Part shown: piece after piece, positions 24,677 to 35,100 of the stretch | How the letters are laid out: every line of letters begins with the position of its first letter | Numbering within the stretch: the stretch's first letter is position 1 | NCBI RefSeq assembly: GCF_002292295.1 | Contig: NZ_DBBS01000021.1 | Coordinates: 62,001-126,000, forward strand | DNA length: 64,000 nt | Source of the DNA: Sphingomonas sp. UBA978 | Lineage (GTDB): Bacteria > Pseudomonadota > Alphaproteobacteria > Sphingomonadales > Sphingomonadaceae | Reading direction: 5' to 3' | Made by a program: the position numbers and the translations under genes | Notes under the pieces: model-generated | Database searches by the model: none | Seen by the model: only the letters and a program-made list of their open reading frames with translations | What the model was told of the DNA's origin: nothing

Positions 24677-25702
24677 TCAGGCCGCCTGCGCGGTACAGGT
24701 GCGGATCGGCGCGAGGCTGTCGAGGAACTGGCGCGCGCTGTTCGCCCAGGTGAAGCGCGCCGCATAGGCGGCACAGGCGGCGCGGTCGCGGGTCAGCGCC
24801 CGACGGATTCCCGCGGCCAGATCGTCGTCGATCGCCCCGACGCTGCCGTCGAGCACGTCCACGGGCCCCGGCGCGGGCAAAGCGGCGACCGGGGTGCCGC
24901 AGGCGAGCGCCTCGATCATCACCAGTCCGAACGTGTCGGTGCGGCTGGGGAAGGCCAGCACGTCGGCGCTGCGATAGGCGGCGGCGAGCGCGTCGCCGAA
25001 CTTCGGCCCGAGGAATTGCGCGTCCGGATAGCGCGCGGCGAGCATCGTGCGGGCGGGGCCGTCGCCGACCACCACCTTGGTGCCGGCGATATCGGCGTCC
25101 AGAAACGCCTCGACGTTCTTCTCCACCGCGACGCGGCCGACATAGAGCAGGATCGGGCCAGCAAGCGCCGTGATCGCCGGATCGGCCGCACCCGCGGTGG
25201 AGAAGGTGGCAAGGTCGACGCCGCGGCCCCAGCGGCGCAGCCGGCCGAGGCCATGGCTGCGCAACACCGCATCGACCGAGGGGGTCGAGGTCAGGATCGC
25301 ATCGGCGGGGGCGTGGAACCAGCGGATATAGCGCCAGATCCATTCGGCGTTCACGCCGGTGCGCGCCGCGACGTAATCGGGAAACTGGGTGTGATAGGCG
25401 GTGGTGAAGCGCAACCCTTCGCCGAGGCACCAGCGGCGCGCGGCGAGGCCGAGCGGCCCTTCGGTGGCGATGTGGATGGCATCGGCGTCGAAGGCGCGGA
25501 TCAGCCGGCCGATCGTGCTGCTGCGGGCGAGCGCCAGCCGGATCTCGGGATAGCTGGGGCAGGGCAGGCTGGCGAAGCGGTCGGGCGAGACGACCAGCAA
25601 CTCATGGCCCTGCGCCTCCAGCTCGCGCTTGATCGAGGTCAGCGTGCGGACGACGCCGTTGACCTGCGGCTGCCACGCGTCGGTGACGAGGGCGATCCGC
25701 AT
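24677..25702 (-). CDS. Glycosyltransferase, GT4-like
   Basis: A 341-residue GT-B glycosyltransferase. The N-terminal acceptor domain begins MRIALVTDAWQPQVNGVVRTL, matching alpha-mannosyl/SQDX-like GT4 enzymes. The nucleotide-sugar site carries the E-x7-E motif context FPSRTDTFGLVMIEALACGTPVAA. VVVGDGPARTMLAARYPDAQFLG is also typical. The likely role is transfer of a sugar to a lipid or glycan at the inner membrane; donor and acceptor are unknown. Its ATG shares a base with the stop of the upstream metallophosphoesterase, so the two are translationally coupled and may act in the same envelope-lipid pathway. Confidence 0.87.
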   Translation of the reverse strand: MRIALVTDAWQPQVNGVVRTLTSIKRELEAQGHELLVVSPDRFASLPCPSYPEIRLALARSSTIGRLIRAFDADAIHIATEGPLGLAARRWCLGEGLRFTTAYHTQFPDYVAARTGVNAEWIWRYIRWFHAPADAILTSTPSVDAVLRSHGLGRLRRWGRGVDLATFSTAGAADPAITALAGPILLYVGRVAVEKNVEAFLDADIAGTKVVVGDGPARTMLAARYPDAQFLGPKFGDALAAAYRSADVLAFPSRTDTFGLVMIEALACGTPVAALPAPGPVDVLDGSVGAIDDDLAAGIRRALTRDRAACAAYAARFTWANSARQFLDSLAPIRTCTAQAA

Positions 25703-26577
25703 CAGGCGGCGATCGCCGCGGCGGCCCGCGCATCGGCATCGCGCCGCGCGATCTCGTCGGCCCAGTGGAGCAGTTCCATCCGCCCGTCGAAATGCTCGAC
25801 GAGCGCGGTGCAGCCCTCCACCCAGTCGCCGTCGTTGTAATAGGCGATATCGCCGATCTGGCGGATTTCCGCGGTGTGGATATGGCCGCAGACGACGCCG
25901 TCGACGCCGCGCGACCCGGCGGCATGGGCGACGACCTCCTCGAAATGCGAGATGAAGGCGACGGCGTTCTTGACCTTCGCCTTGGCGTGCTTCGACAGCG
26001 ACCAATAGGGCATGCCGAGCCGGCGGCGCGCGACGTTGAGCCACTGGTTGACCACCATCAGCGCGGTGTAGGCACTGTCGCCGACGAACGCGACCCAGCG
26101 GTGCGCCAGCGTGATCGCGTCGAATTCGTCGCCGTGCAGGACGAGCAGGCGGCGGCCGTCGGCGGTGGTGTGGATCGCCTTGCGCCGGATCTTCACCCCG
26201 CCGAAGTCGAGCCCGGCGAACTGGCGGAACGCCTCGTCGTGGTTGCCGGGGATATAGGTGACGCGGGTGCCGCGCTTGGCGCGCTTCATCAGGCGCCAGA
26301 CGACGTCGTTATGCGCGGCGGGCCAGTAGAAGCGCTTCTTGAGCCGCCAGCCGTCGATCATGTCGCCGACGAGGTACATGTGCTCGCTGTCGACATGGTC
26401 GAGGAAGTCGATCAGCATCTCCGCATTGCAGCCGCGGGTGCCGAGATGGACGTCGCTGATCCAGATCGTGCGGAAGCGGCGGCGGGCGCCGTCGGCCCGT
26501 TCCGGCACCGTCGGCCGCTGCGGTACGAAGGCGAGGATATCGGCGGTCTGGTCGCTCGTGCAGTCGCTGGTGGTCAT
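25702..26577 (-). CDS. UDP-2,3-diacylglucosamine diphosphatase-like metallophosphoesterase
   Basis: A 291-residue calcineurin-type phosphoesterase with all metal motifs: WISDVHLG, LVGDMIDGW, IPGNHDE, LHGDEFD and VCGHIHTAEI. The LpxH-like family hydrolyses UDP-diacylglucosamine in lipid A synthesis. Many alphaproteobacteria use LpxI for that step, and members of this longer family often sit beside glycosyltransferases as here, so another phospholipid or sugar-phosphate substrate is possible. The ATG start gives a 40-residue N-terminal extension before the catalytic core. It is the first gene of a two-gene unit with the glycosyltransferase. Confidence 0.85.
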   Translation of the reverse strand: MTTSDCTSDQTADILAFVPQRPTVPERADGARRRFRTIWISDVHLGTRGCNAEMLIDFLDHVDSEHMYLVGDMIDGWRLKKRFYWPAAHNDVVWRLMKRAKRGTRVTYIPGNHDEAFRQFAGLDFGGVKIRRKAIHTTADGRRLLVLHGDEFDAITLAHRWVAFVGDSAYTALMVVNQWLNVARRRLGMPYWSLSKHAKAKVKNAVAFISHFEEVVAHAAGSRGVDGVVCGHIHTAEIRQIGDIAYYNDGDWVEGCTALVEHFDGRMELLHWADEIARRDADARAAAAIAA

Positions 26578-26668
26578 GATCGGCCCCCCGGAACGCGCTG
26601 TTCCTGACGGAGCCTATGCCCGTGCGATGTTACGCCGCGGTCACGGGAGCGTGACGGATGTGTTGCGG

Positions 26669-28306
26669 TCAGGCCATCGTGGTGCGCAGCACGGTCAGCA
26701 ACAGCCAGTAGAGCGTGCCGGCGAGCAGCATCGCCGCAGGCAGCGTCAGCACCCAGGCGAGCGCCATGTTGCGGATCGTGCGCCATTGCAGCCCGGCGCC
26801 GTTCGCGACCGAGGCACCGGCGACACCCGACGACAGGATATGCGTCGTCGATACCGGCATGCCGAAGCGTTCGGCGAGCAGGATCGTCGCCGCGGTCATC
26901 AGTTCGGCCGACATGCCCATGCCATAGGTGAGATGCGTCTTGCCGATCCGTTCGCCGACGGTGACGACGATGCGGCGCCAGCCGACCATCGTGCCGAGGC
27001 CGAGGGCGATCGCGACGGTGACCTTTACCCACAGCGGGATATAGCGGGTGCCGCGTTCGAGCGCGCTGCCATAGCCCTTGATCCCCTGGATCTCCTGCGC
27101 GGTGAAGCGCGCCTGCGCGCCCTCGTCGGCGATCACCATCTTGCTGGCGTCGAGGACGAGATACATGTCGCCGCGCAGGTTGGGCGTGGCGGCGGCGGGG
27201 ACCTTGCCGAGCGAGCCGTAGCTGGCGAGCCGGTCGCCGACGTCGCGCGACAGCGACGACAGCGCGCCGTACATCGCCTGGCTGTCGACGCGGCGGGCGG
27301 CGAGGCCCTGCGTCACGGTGGCGCGGGCGGCATCGATCGAGGTCGGCTCCGGCCCGGGCTGGCGCGCGAAGATCTGCTCGGCGGTGCGCGCCTGCTCGAC
27401 GAACGCCGGCGTGGCGCTTTCCGGCACGGTGCGGTTGAGCGCATAGGCGGTGGGGGCGCAGCCGATCAGGATGAGCATGATGAGGCCCATGCCCTTCTGC
27501 CCGTCGTTGCCGCCGTGCGCGAAGCTGACCGCGGTGCAGGTGAGGATCAGTGTCGCGCGGATGCCCCGGGGCGGCGGCGCGTTGGTATCGGGCGCGCGGT
27601 ACAGCTTGGGATCGCGCAGGAAGCGCTTCATCACGAGCAGCAGCAGCAGCGCGCCGCCGAAGCCGATCAGCGGGCTGACCATCAGGGCCGTCAGCACCTT
27701 TTCCGCCTGGTGCCAGTCGACGCCCGACGTGCCGCCGGTGTTCGACAGCAACTGGTTGGCGAGGCCGACGCCGAGGATCGAGCCGATCAGCGCATGGCTG
27801 GAGGAATTGGGCAGGCCGACGTACCAGGTGGCGAGATTCCACAGCACCGCGGCGAGCAGCAGGGCGAAGATCATCGCGAATCCGCCCGCCGAGCCGATGT
27901 GGAGGATTAGTTCCACGGGCAGCAAGGTGATGATCGAATAGGCGACCGCGCCCGACGACATCAGCACGCCGAGAAAGTTGAAGAATCCGGACCAGACGAC
28001 CGCGAGCGGTGCCGGCATGGCGTGGGTGTAGATGACCGTGGCGACGGCATTCGCGGTGTCGTGGAATCCGTTGACGAATTCGAACCCGAGCGCGATCAGC
28101 AGCGCCAGCCCGAGGAACAGGAAGACGCCGGTCGCGAGGGTTTCGCCGACCTCCGCGGTATCGGTGACGATGCTGACGCCCGCATAGCCGAGCGCGCCGA
28201 CCAGCACGGCGAGGAACACCCAGCGGCTCGCGGGGTGCAGATTGCCGTCGAGACGCGGGCCGCGCGCAGCCGTGGGGGAAGGTGCTGCAGAGACCATGGT
28301 AGCCAT
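26669..28306 (-). CDS. pit: Inorganic phosphate transporter, PiT family
   Basis: An inner-membrane symporter for metal-phosphate with protons, 545 residues. Both PiT signature halves are visible: GFEFVNGFHDTANAVATVIYT with LPNSSSHALIGSILGVGLAN in the first, and AVSFAHGGNDGQKGMGLI with MPVSTTHILSSGVAGASVANG in the second. Between them is a soluble insertion of about 170 residues (ESATPAFVEQARTAEQIF to ERGTRYIPLW), larger than in compact bacterial Pit proteins. The start MATMVSAAPSP at 28304-28306 is one of two nearby ATGs (28297 is the other). No PhoU-like gene is adjacent. Confidence 0.94.
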   Translation of the reverse strand: MATMVSAAPSPTAARGPRLDGNLHPASRWVFLAVLVGALGYAGVSIVTDTAEVGETLATGVFLFLGLALLIALGFEFVNGFHDTANAVATVIYTHAMPAPLAVVWSGFFNFLGVLMSSGAVAYSIITLLPVELILHIGSAGGFAMIFALLLAAVLWNLATWYVGLPNSSSHALIGSILGVGLANQLLSNTGGTSGVDWHQAEKVLTALMVSPLIGFGGALLLLLVMKRFLRDPKLYRAPDTNAPPPRGIRATLILTCTAVSFAHGGNDGQKGMGLIMLILIGCAPTAYALNRTVPESATPAFVEQARTAEQIFARQPGPEPTSIDAARATVTQGLAARRVDSQAMYGALSSLSRDVGDRLASYGSLGKVPAAATPNLRGDMYLVLDASKMVIADEGAQARFTAQEIQGIKGYGSALERGTRYIPLWVKVTVAIALGLGTMVGWRRIVVTVGERIGKTHLTYGMGMSAELMTAATILLAERFGMPVSTTHILSSGVAGASVANGAGLQWRTIRNMALAWVLTLPAAMLLAGTLYWLLLTVLRTTMA

Positions 28307-28399
28307 GACGCTGCCGGTGGACCCGCAATGTGACGGGTTCGTGACAGGCGTGTTGCGGCGGTGGGATCGACAGGGCTTTCCCGGCCGCGACGCAGGGCG

Positions 28400-28897
28400 A
28401 TGACTTGGCGCGCGCGCTTCCCTAAGACGGCGGGCGTGACCGCCCTGCGCCGCCTTTCGCTGAACCATCGCACGCTCGCCCTGTGGCTGGCGCTGGTGGT
28501 GCTCGGCGTGAAGCTGCTGGTGCCGGCGGGGTTCATGGTCGGCGTGGTCGATGGCCGGGTCGCGTTGCAGATCTGCAGCGGCTTCGGCCCGGTCGCGGCG
28601 GCGCCGATGGCGCATCATGCGATGGCCGACGCGGCCATGGCCGATCACGGCGCGAAGGGGCATGCGGCGTCCGGCCATGCGCAGTCGCGGCACGGCGGGG
28701 CGGACCATCCCGGCGCCGACATGCCCTGTCCGTTCGCCGCGCTGGCGCATGGCGTGGCGATGCCGGTCGATCCGGTGCTGCTTGCGGCCGCGCTGGCGTT
28801 CGTGCTGGCGCTGGGTTTCGTCGCCGTCGTTCGTACTTACCTGCGATCCGTGCCGTTCCTGCGGCCGCCGCTCCGGGGACCGCCGCTCCCCGCCTGA
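28400..28897 (+). CDS. Small membrane protein with His/Met-rich segment (DUF2946-like)
   Basis: A 165-residue protein: a membrane helix (ALWLALVVLGVKLLVPAGFMVG), then VALQICSGFGP, then residues 70-117 very rich in His and Met (AHHAMADAAMADHGAKGHAA and on) ending MPCPFAA, and a second helix (LLAAALAFVLALGFVAVV). The layout and cysteine positions resemble DUF2946-type proteins found near copper-related TonB receptors (family knowledge, not proven here). The His/Met segment suggests periplasmic metal binding. A GTG at 28436 is an alternative start. It is 70 bases before a receptor gene. Confidence 0.7.
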   Translation: MTWRARFPKTAGVTALRRLSLNHRTLALWLALVVLGVKLLVPAGFMVGVVDGRVALQICSGFGPVAAAPMAHHAMADAAMADHGAKGHAASGHAQSRHGGADHPGADMPCPFAALAHGVAMPVDPVLLAAALAFVLALGFVAVVRTYLRSVPFLRPPLRGPPLPA

Positions 28898-28967
28898 TCC
28901 GCCCCTATGCACAGCGACGGCGCCGTTCCCCGCAAGCGGGGACGCGCGCCCGGATCGGGATTATACC

Positions 28968-31010
28968 ATGACCTATCTTCGAACCGCCGCGGCGGCAGGC
29001 CTGATGCTTGCCGTCTGTCCGGCGGTGGCGGCGCAGTCCGCCCATACCGACCAGGACCACGACCCGCGCGCGGCGCGCGACACCAGCTTTTCGGTCGGCG
29101 ACATCGTCGTCACCGCGCGCGACATGGCGGGATCGACCGCGACCGTGCTGACCTCCGTCGACCGGCTCGGCGGCGACATCGCGCAACGGCAGAGCGTCGA
29201 CAATGCGTGGGAGCTGTTCGCGCGGCTGCCCGGCGTGACGCTGACCGATTTCAACCAGGGGACGACGTCGGGACGCTTCTCGATCCGCGGCTTCAACGGG
29301 GAGGGGGAGATCAACGCGGTCCGGCTGTCGATCGACGGCATCCCCGCCAACACCAACGACGGCGGGATGGCGTTCATCGACGCGGTGATGCCGCTCGACA
29401 TCGCGCGCGTCGAGCTCGTGCGCGGCACGGCGGACCCGCGCCATGGCCTGCATGCGATCGCGGGCAGTGCCGATATCGCGACGCGGATCGGCGGCGACTA
29501 TCTGGACGTGCGCGCGCTGGCGGGGGCGTTCGGCACCGCGGAGGGGCAGCTTTCCGCCGGGGTGGAGACGGGGCGGCTCAGCCAGAATTACTTCGTCGGG
29601 TATCGACGCAGTACCGGGTTCCGCGACCATGCCGGGCTCGACCGGGTCAGCCTCGCGGGCAAATGGTTCTACGATCGCGGGCCGGTGCGGATCGGCGGGA
29701 TCGCGCGCTATGCGCAGGCGGAGGCGGACGAGCCGGGCTATCTGACCGATGCCGACGCCTATACCGACCGGCGCCGCTCCTATGCGGTGTCGGCGAGCGA
29801 CGGCGGGCGGCGGCGGCTGAGCCAGTACAGTCTGCATCTCGACGCCGACGTCAGCGACGATCTGGCGCTGAGCGCGAAGGGCTATGCCAACGGGTTTTAC
29901 GACGATCGCTATGTCCGCTTTTCCGCCACGGTCGCGCAGCAGCGGCGGCTGACGCGCGAAAGTCATTATGGCGCGATGGCGACGCTGCATCATCACCCTA
30001 CGGTCGCGTTCCTCCACCGCCTGATGCTGGAGGCGGGCGGCGACGTGCAGGTGCAGGACAATGAGAGCCTGCGCTGGCTGACCGCCGAGCGCCGCATCAC
30101 CGGCCGGACGCGCGATCAGGCGTTCGGGCTGACCGTCGCGGGCGGCTATGCGCAGGCGGTGATCGAGCCGGCCGGCTGGCTGAGCATCACCCCCGGCTGG
30201 CGCTTCGACACCGTGTCGGGAACGCTCCGCAACCGATTGAATGGGCAGCGTTATCCGATCAACGCTTATGGCACGATCAGCCAGCCCAAGGTCAGCGTCG
30301 CGATCACCCCGGCGGCGGGCGTCACCGCTTATGCGAATTACGGGCGGACGTTCCAGATCGGCGTCGGCGCGGGCGCCTACAAGGTGCCGCCGCGGACCAC
30401 CGACCTCGATCCGTCGATCAACGAAGGCTGGGAGGCGGGCGTCAAGCTGACGCGGGGGCGCTGGCTGGAGGCGCGTGTCGCGGTGTGGGAACAGACCGCG
30501 AGCGGCGAGATCAAGCGGCGGCTCAACGACCCCTCGGGCGACAGCGACAATCTGGGCGCGACGCGGCGGTCCGGGCTGGACGTGCAGGCGAGCGTGACGC
30601 CGGTCCCGGCGGCGAGTCTGTGGGGTGCCTATTCCTACCAGCGCGCGCGGATCGTCACCCCCGATCCGGCGATGCCGTCGCAGGCGGGCAATCGGATCGA
30701 CCATGTGCCGCGCCACCTGTTCTCGGCGGGGCTGGACGTGGTGCCGGCCGAGCGCTGGCGCGTGTCGCTGTGGGGGAACGGCCAGTCGCGCTACGAGCTG
30801 ACGCCGGCCAACACTTTGCCGCGCTACGGCGCCTATCTGGTCGCGAACGGCGAGGTCGCATGGCGGGTGCTGCCGCGACTGGAGGTCGCGGCGCAGCTCA
30901 AGAACATCGGCGACCGCGCCTATGAATATGTCTGGTTCGACGGCAGCCAGGTGCTGCATGCGCCGGCGGACGGGCGTGCGCTGTACGGCAGCGTCCGGCT
31001 GACGCTGTGA
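28968..31010 (+). CDS. TonB-dependent outer-membrane receptor
   Basis: A 680-residue receptor with a signal peptide (MTYLRTAAAAGLMLAVCPAVAAQ), a His/Asp-rich start (AHTDQDHDP), a TonB-box region (VGDIVVTARDMAGS), and a plug domain (LFARLPGVTLTDFNQGTTSGRFSIRGF and SIDGIPANTNDGGMAFIDAVMPLDIARVELVRGTADPRHG). A 22-strand barrel follows, ending ALYGSVRLTL. It takes up a chelated metal or small ligand using TonB energy. The upstream His/Met-rich protein and downstream PepSY protein favour a metal, perhaps copper or iron; the ligand is inference. It overlaps the PepSY gene by 4 bases. Confidence 0.92.
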   Translation: MTYLRTAAAAGLMLAVCPAVAAQSAHTDQDHDPRAARDTSFSVGDIVVTARDMAGSTATVLTSVDRLGGDIAQRQSVDNAWELFARLPGVTLTDFNQGTTSGRFSIRGFNGEGEINAVRLSIDGIPANTNDGGMAFIDAVMPLDIARVELVRGTADPRHGLHAIAGSADIATRIGGDYLDVRALAGAFGTAEGQLSAGVETGRLSQNYFVGYRRSTGFRDHAGLDRVSLAGKWFYDRGPVRIGGIARYAQAEADEPGYLTDADAYTDRRRSYAVSASDGGRRRLSQYSLHLDADVSDDLALSAKGYANGFYDDRYVRFSATVAQQRRLTRESHYGAMATLHHHPTVAFLHRLMLEAGGDVQVQDNESLRWLTAERRITGRTRDQAFGLTVAGGYAQAVIEPAGWLSITPGWRFDTVSGTLRNRLNGQRYPINAYGTISQPKVSVAITPAAGVTAYANYGRTFQIGVGAGAYKVPPRTTDLDPSINEGWEAGVKLTRGRWLEARVAVWEQTASGEIKRRLNDPSGDSDNLGATRRSGLDVQASVTPVPAASLWGAYSYQRARIVTPDPAMPSQAGNRIDHVPRHLFSAGLDVVPAERWRVSLWGNGQSRYELTPANTLPRYGAYLVANGEVAWRVLPRLEVAAQLKNIGDRAYEYVWFDGSQVLHAPADGRALYGSVRLTL

Positions 31011-32125
31011 CGACGCCGGCGCAGCGGGTGCGCGTCCTGGTGCGGCGCGTGCATCTATGGCTGGGGCTAGGCATCGGCCTGCTGTTCGCGGTGACCGGGC
31101 TGACCGGCAGCGTGCTGGTCTTCTATCCCGCGATCGACGGCGCGATGCATCCGGGGCTGGCGCGCGTCGCCGCAGGCGCGCGGCCGCCGTCGTGGCAGGC
31201 GGTGTACGACGCGCTCCGGCGCGACAATCCGGGCCGCGACGGTGCGTGGCGGATCGAGGTGACGCCCGATGGCGGGGCGATCCCGATCCGCTATTACCGG
31301 CCGGTCGAGACGCGCGGGCGCGATTTCGCGCCGCTGATGCTGTGGCTCGATCCGGTCGGGCTGCATGCCGTCCGCCGCGGCTATTGGGGCGATTACTGGA
31401 CGACGTGGATCTACGACCTGCATTACCGGCTGCTGCTGCAGAAGCCCGGCGGCATCGCGATGGGGATTGCGGGGATCGCGATGCTGGCGCTGCTGGTCAG
31501 CGGCCTGTGGGCGTGGTGGCCGCGCACCGGCGGCTGGCGCCGTTCGCTGGCGTGGAAGCGCGCGGCGTCGCGATCGCGGCGCCTGTACGACCTGCACAAA
31601 TGGACCGGGATCGGCGGCGGGATCGTGCTGATCGTGGTGACGGTGACGGGGGCGATGCTCGATCTGCCCGACCAGGTGCGGCCGGTGGTGGCGCGCGCCT
31701 CGCCGCTGTTCGCGACGCCGACGCTGGAGAGCGTGCCGCGGGCGGGCGGCATGCTGCCGCTGGATGCGCTGGTCGCGCGGGCGCGGGCGGTGCTGCCGGG
31801 GGCGGCGCTGGCGTGGATCGAGACGCCGGCGGGGCCACGCGGTGTGGTGCGGGTGAACCTGTTCGTGGCGGGCGAGCCGAGCCGCCGGTTCCCGCGCAGC
31901 AACGTCTGGCTCGATCCCTATGACGGGCGCGTGCTGGCGGTACGCGATGCGCGCCGCGACGGCGGCGGCGACACGCTGCTGACGTGGCTGCACCCGCTGC
32001 ACGACGGCGAGGCGTTCGGGCTGGCGGGGCGGTGGCTGGTGTTCGTGTCGGGGCTGCTGCCGGCGATGCTGTTCGCGACCGGCGTGTGGCGGTGGTGGGG
32101 GCGGCGGCGGGTGGCGAGGGGGTGA
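31007..32125 (+). CDS. PepSY-associated transmembrane protein
   Basis: A 372-residue inner-membrane protein with four predicted helices: an N-terminal RRVHLWLGLGIGLLFAVTGLTGSVLVFY, GGIAMGIAGIAMLALLVSGLWAWW, GGGIVLIVVTVTGAMLDLP and a C-terminal WLVFVSGLLPAMLFATGVWRWW. A PepSY_TM signature (YDLHKWTGIGGGI) is present. Such proteins accompany TonB receptors and are thought to reduce or move iron/siderophore or metal across the inner membrane (family knowledge; related to FegB/FoxB-type reductases). It starts with GTG inside the receptor's stop region (GTGA overlap). Confidence 0.9.
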   Translation: MTTPAQRVRVLVRRVHLWLGLGIGLLFAVTGLTGSVLVFYPAIDGAMHPGLARVAAGARPPSWQAVYDALRRDNPGRDGAWRIEVTPDGGAIPIRYYRPVETRGRDFAPLMLWLDPVGLHAVRRGYWGDYWTTWIYDLHYRLLLQKPGGIAMGIAGIAMLALLVSGLWAWWPRTGGWRRSLAWKRAASRSRRLYDLHKWTGIGGGIVLIVVTVTGAMLDLPDQVRPVVARASPLFATPTLESVPRAGGMLPLDALVARARAVLPGAALAWIETPAGPRGVVRVNLFVAGEPSRRFPRSNVWLDPYDGRVLAVRDARRDGGGDTLLTWLHPLHDGEAFGLAGRWLVFVSGLLPAMLFATGVWRWWGRRRVARG

Positions 32126-32126
32126 C

Positions 32127-32165
32127 GAAAAAGGCCGCCCGGTGTGATCCGGACGGCCCTTTCGT
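32127..32165. terminator. Bidirectional terminator between convergent genes
   Basis: GGCCGCCCGG and CCGGACGGCC form a stem around TGTGAT, with an A-run (AAAAA) on the left and TTTC on the right. It sits between the PepSY gene and the convergent TonB receptor and can end both transcripts. Confidence 0.75.
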
Positions 32166-32183
32166 GCAGTGGTGCAGATCGGA

Positions 32184-35100
32184 TCAGAGGCCGATGCGGA
32201 CGCCTGCATAATAGCGACGGCCGAGCGCGTCATAGGTGCCGGCATCGGTGTCCTGCCCTGCCGACGCACCGATATCGGCGAGGTAGGGCGGCTTGTTGTT
32301 CAGCAGATTGTCGCCGCCGACATAGAATTCGAAATTGTCGGCGGTGCGGAAGCGGAGCTGCGAGTCCAAGTAGAATTGCGGACGGACGCGGTACAGCGGG
32401 TTGCTGCCCGGGCGCGCCCCGGTCAGCTGATCGTCGAGGCTCGACTGGCTGATCCACGTACCGGTCGTCGTTAGCCCGACCCCGTCGATATCGAACGAGC
32501 CGTTGATCGTGAACTTGTCACGCGGCGCGCCGATTTCCCCGGCGAAATAGTCGCGATCCGAATCCGGCAGCGGGATCGAATAGCCGCTGATGAGGTGCGT
32601 GTACGAGCCACGCAGACCGAGCGTGCCGCCGAGGCCCCAATCGGCCAGATTCTGGCGCCACGTCACCGTCGTGTCGATGCCCGACGTCTTCACACCGCCG
32701 CTGTTCGACGGACCCGAGTTGACCTCGTCCAGCGAGCCCGCGCTGTTCGGGCCGACCACCGCCGAGCGGCGGGTGACGAGGTCGCAATAGGACTGGATCG
32801 AGTTGGCGTAGCATTGATTCAGGATGAACTGCAGCGGCGTCGAGACGATCGCATCCTTGATGCGGATGTTGAAATAGTCGACCGTGACGACGAGGTTGCG
32901 CAGGCCGCGGATCGAGCGCGGATTGATGACCACGCCGGCGGTGAACGAATCGCCCTTTTCTTCCTGCAAGTTAGGATTGCCGCCCGCGAAGCTGGTGATG
33001 CCCTGCAGATCGGCCTGGTTGGCGACGAACGCCCCGTTTGCGGCGATGTTCGCATTGACGCCCGGTGCCGCGCGGCAGTTGGTCGACACGGTGCCCGTGC
33101 TGGTGGCGGTGACGCCAACGCACGGGTCCTGCAAGCCGGACGGGAAGTCCTGCTGCGGCGCCTGGAACAATTCGTTGATGTTCGGCGCACGCACCGACCG
33201 TGCCTTGATGACGCGGAAGCGGATGTCCTCGATCGGCGCCCATTCGCCGCCGTAATTGTAGCTGAACGTCGTGCCGACCGTCGAATAGTCGGACACGCGC
33301 ACCGCGCCGCGCAGGCTGAGCGAATGGAAGAACGGCCGGTTCTGCACGATCGGTACGATCGCCTCGCCGAAGCCTTCCCAGAGGTCGAACTTGCCATAGG
33401 TCGATGGCAGCGCATTGTTGCCGTTCAGGCCCTGCTGCGTGAGCAGATCGAACACGTTGCTGCTGGTTTCGCGGCGGTATTCGGTGCCGACGTTGATCCC
33501 GATCGGATCGGCGCCGAACAGCGAGAACAGCTTGCCGGTGACGTTGGCGCCGGCAACGGTCTGCGTCACCTTCGTATCGAGCGTCGTCGGTGCGGCCAGA
33601 TAGGCGGCGGTGTTGGCGAGCGTGCCGATACCGTAGATGTTGGCGGGGATGCAGCCGGCCGCACGGGCCGCCGGATCGGCGCAGACGATCTGGCCGGTGG
33701 CGGGATCGCGGTAGGAGTTCAGCGCCTGCACGAAGTTGGCGCTGTTGAACTGGCCGTTGCCGTTCTGCTTTTCCTTGGTTTCACCGTAGATGCCATAGGC
33801 TTCGTAGCTAAAGCGATCCTCAAGGAACTTGCCGTTGATGCCGCCGGCGATGCGGAACAGGTCACGGCTGGCCGATTGCGTGCGATTGCCGAAATCGGCG
33901 AGGCGACGATCGAAATAGATGTCGCGCAGGCCATCGCCATCGGTGTCGGTCGCGGCGTTGAAGATCGCGTCCGGTACGAACGGATTGCGATAGGTCACGC
34001 CGCCGACGACGGTCTGGATCGGCACCTGACCGCCCGATGCGATCGCCACCAGGTCCGAGCTGAGCGGGAACGGTTCGATGACCGTCTGCACCTTGGTCTT
34101 GGCGTAATTGCCTTCGAGCCACAGGTTGGCGGCGTCCGACACCTCGAAATTGGCGCGACCGGCGGCGACATAGCGCTCGACCGGAACGGCGAGGTAGCGG
34201 AAGTCGGACCGGTTGAACCCGCCGCAATTGGCGCCGGTGCAATTGACCAGCGAACCGGTGTTGTAGCTGAACGTCTGGTCGCCGGCATAGATGCGTCCGC
34301 CCGGCGCGAAGCCCGACAGCAAGGTCCGCGGCGTGAACAGATCCTCGTCGCGACCGGTCGAAAGACCCAGGCTGCTCGAATCGATCGCACTGGAGCCAGC
34401 CTCGGTCGAGCGGTCCTTCTTGAAGACGGTGCCTTCCTTCGAATAGCCGCCGAACAGCATGATATTGCCGCGACCGTCGGCAAAGTTCTTGCCGGCGAGG
34501 ATGTTCACCTGCCGGTCGAAGCCGTCACCGCGCTCCGAAATGCCGAGCTGGCCGTCCATCTGCAGACCATCGAACTTGGTCTTGTAGACGAAGTTGACCA
34601 CGCCGGCGACGGCGTCGGAGCCGTAGACGGCCGAGGCGCCGCCGGTCAGCGTGTCGATCCGCTCGATGAACTGGGTCGGGATGACGTTGAGGTCGACCGC
34701 CTGGCTGCCCGGCTGGCCGGACACGAACCGCCGGCCGTTGACCAGCACCAGCGTGCGATCCTCGCCGAGGTTGCGCAGATTGACCGTCGCGGCGCCGGCG
34801 CCCTGCGTGGCGAAGCTGGAATTGGTACGACTGATCCCCGGGGTACCGAAGGCCGGGTTCTGCAGCAGCACTTCCTGCACGTTGATCGCGCCCTGCTGCT
34901 GGATCTGCTCGGCACCGATGACCTGCAGCGGCGAGGCGGATGCCGCCGCGGGCGAGGCGATTCGTGAACCGGTGACGACGATGTCGGCCCCGCCGGCATC
35001 TGCGCCGATCGCCGTGGCGGCGTCGCCGGCGGGCGTCACGCCCGTCGCGGACTGGCCGGCGGCCTGATCGTTGGTGGTCTGCGCCGGCGGGCAATCCGGG

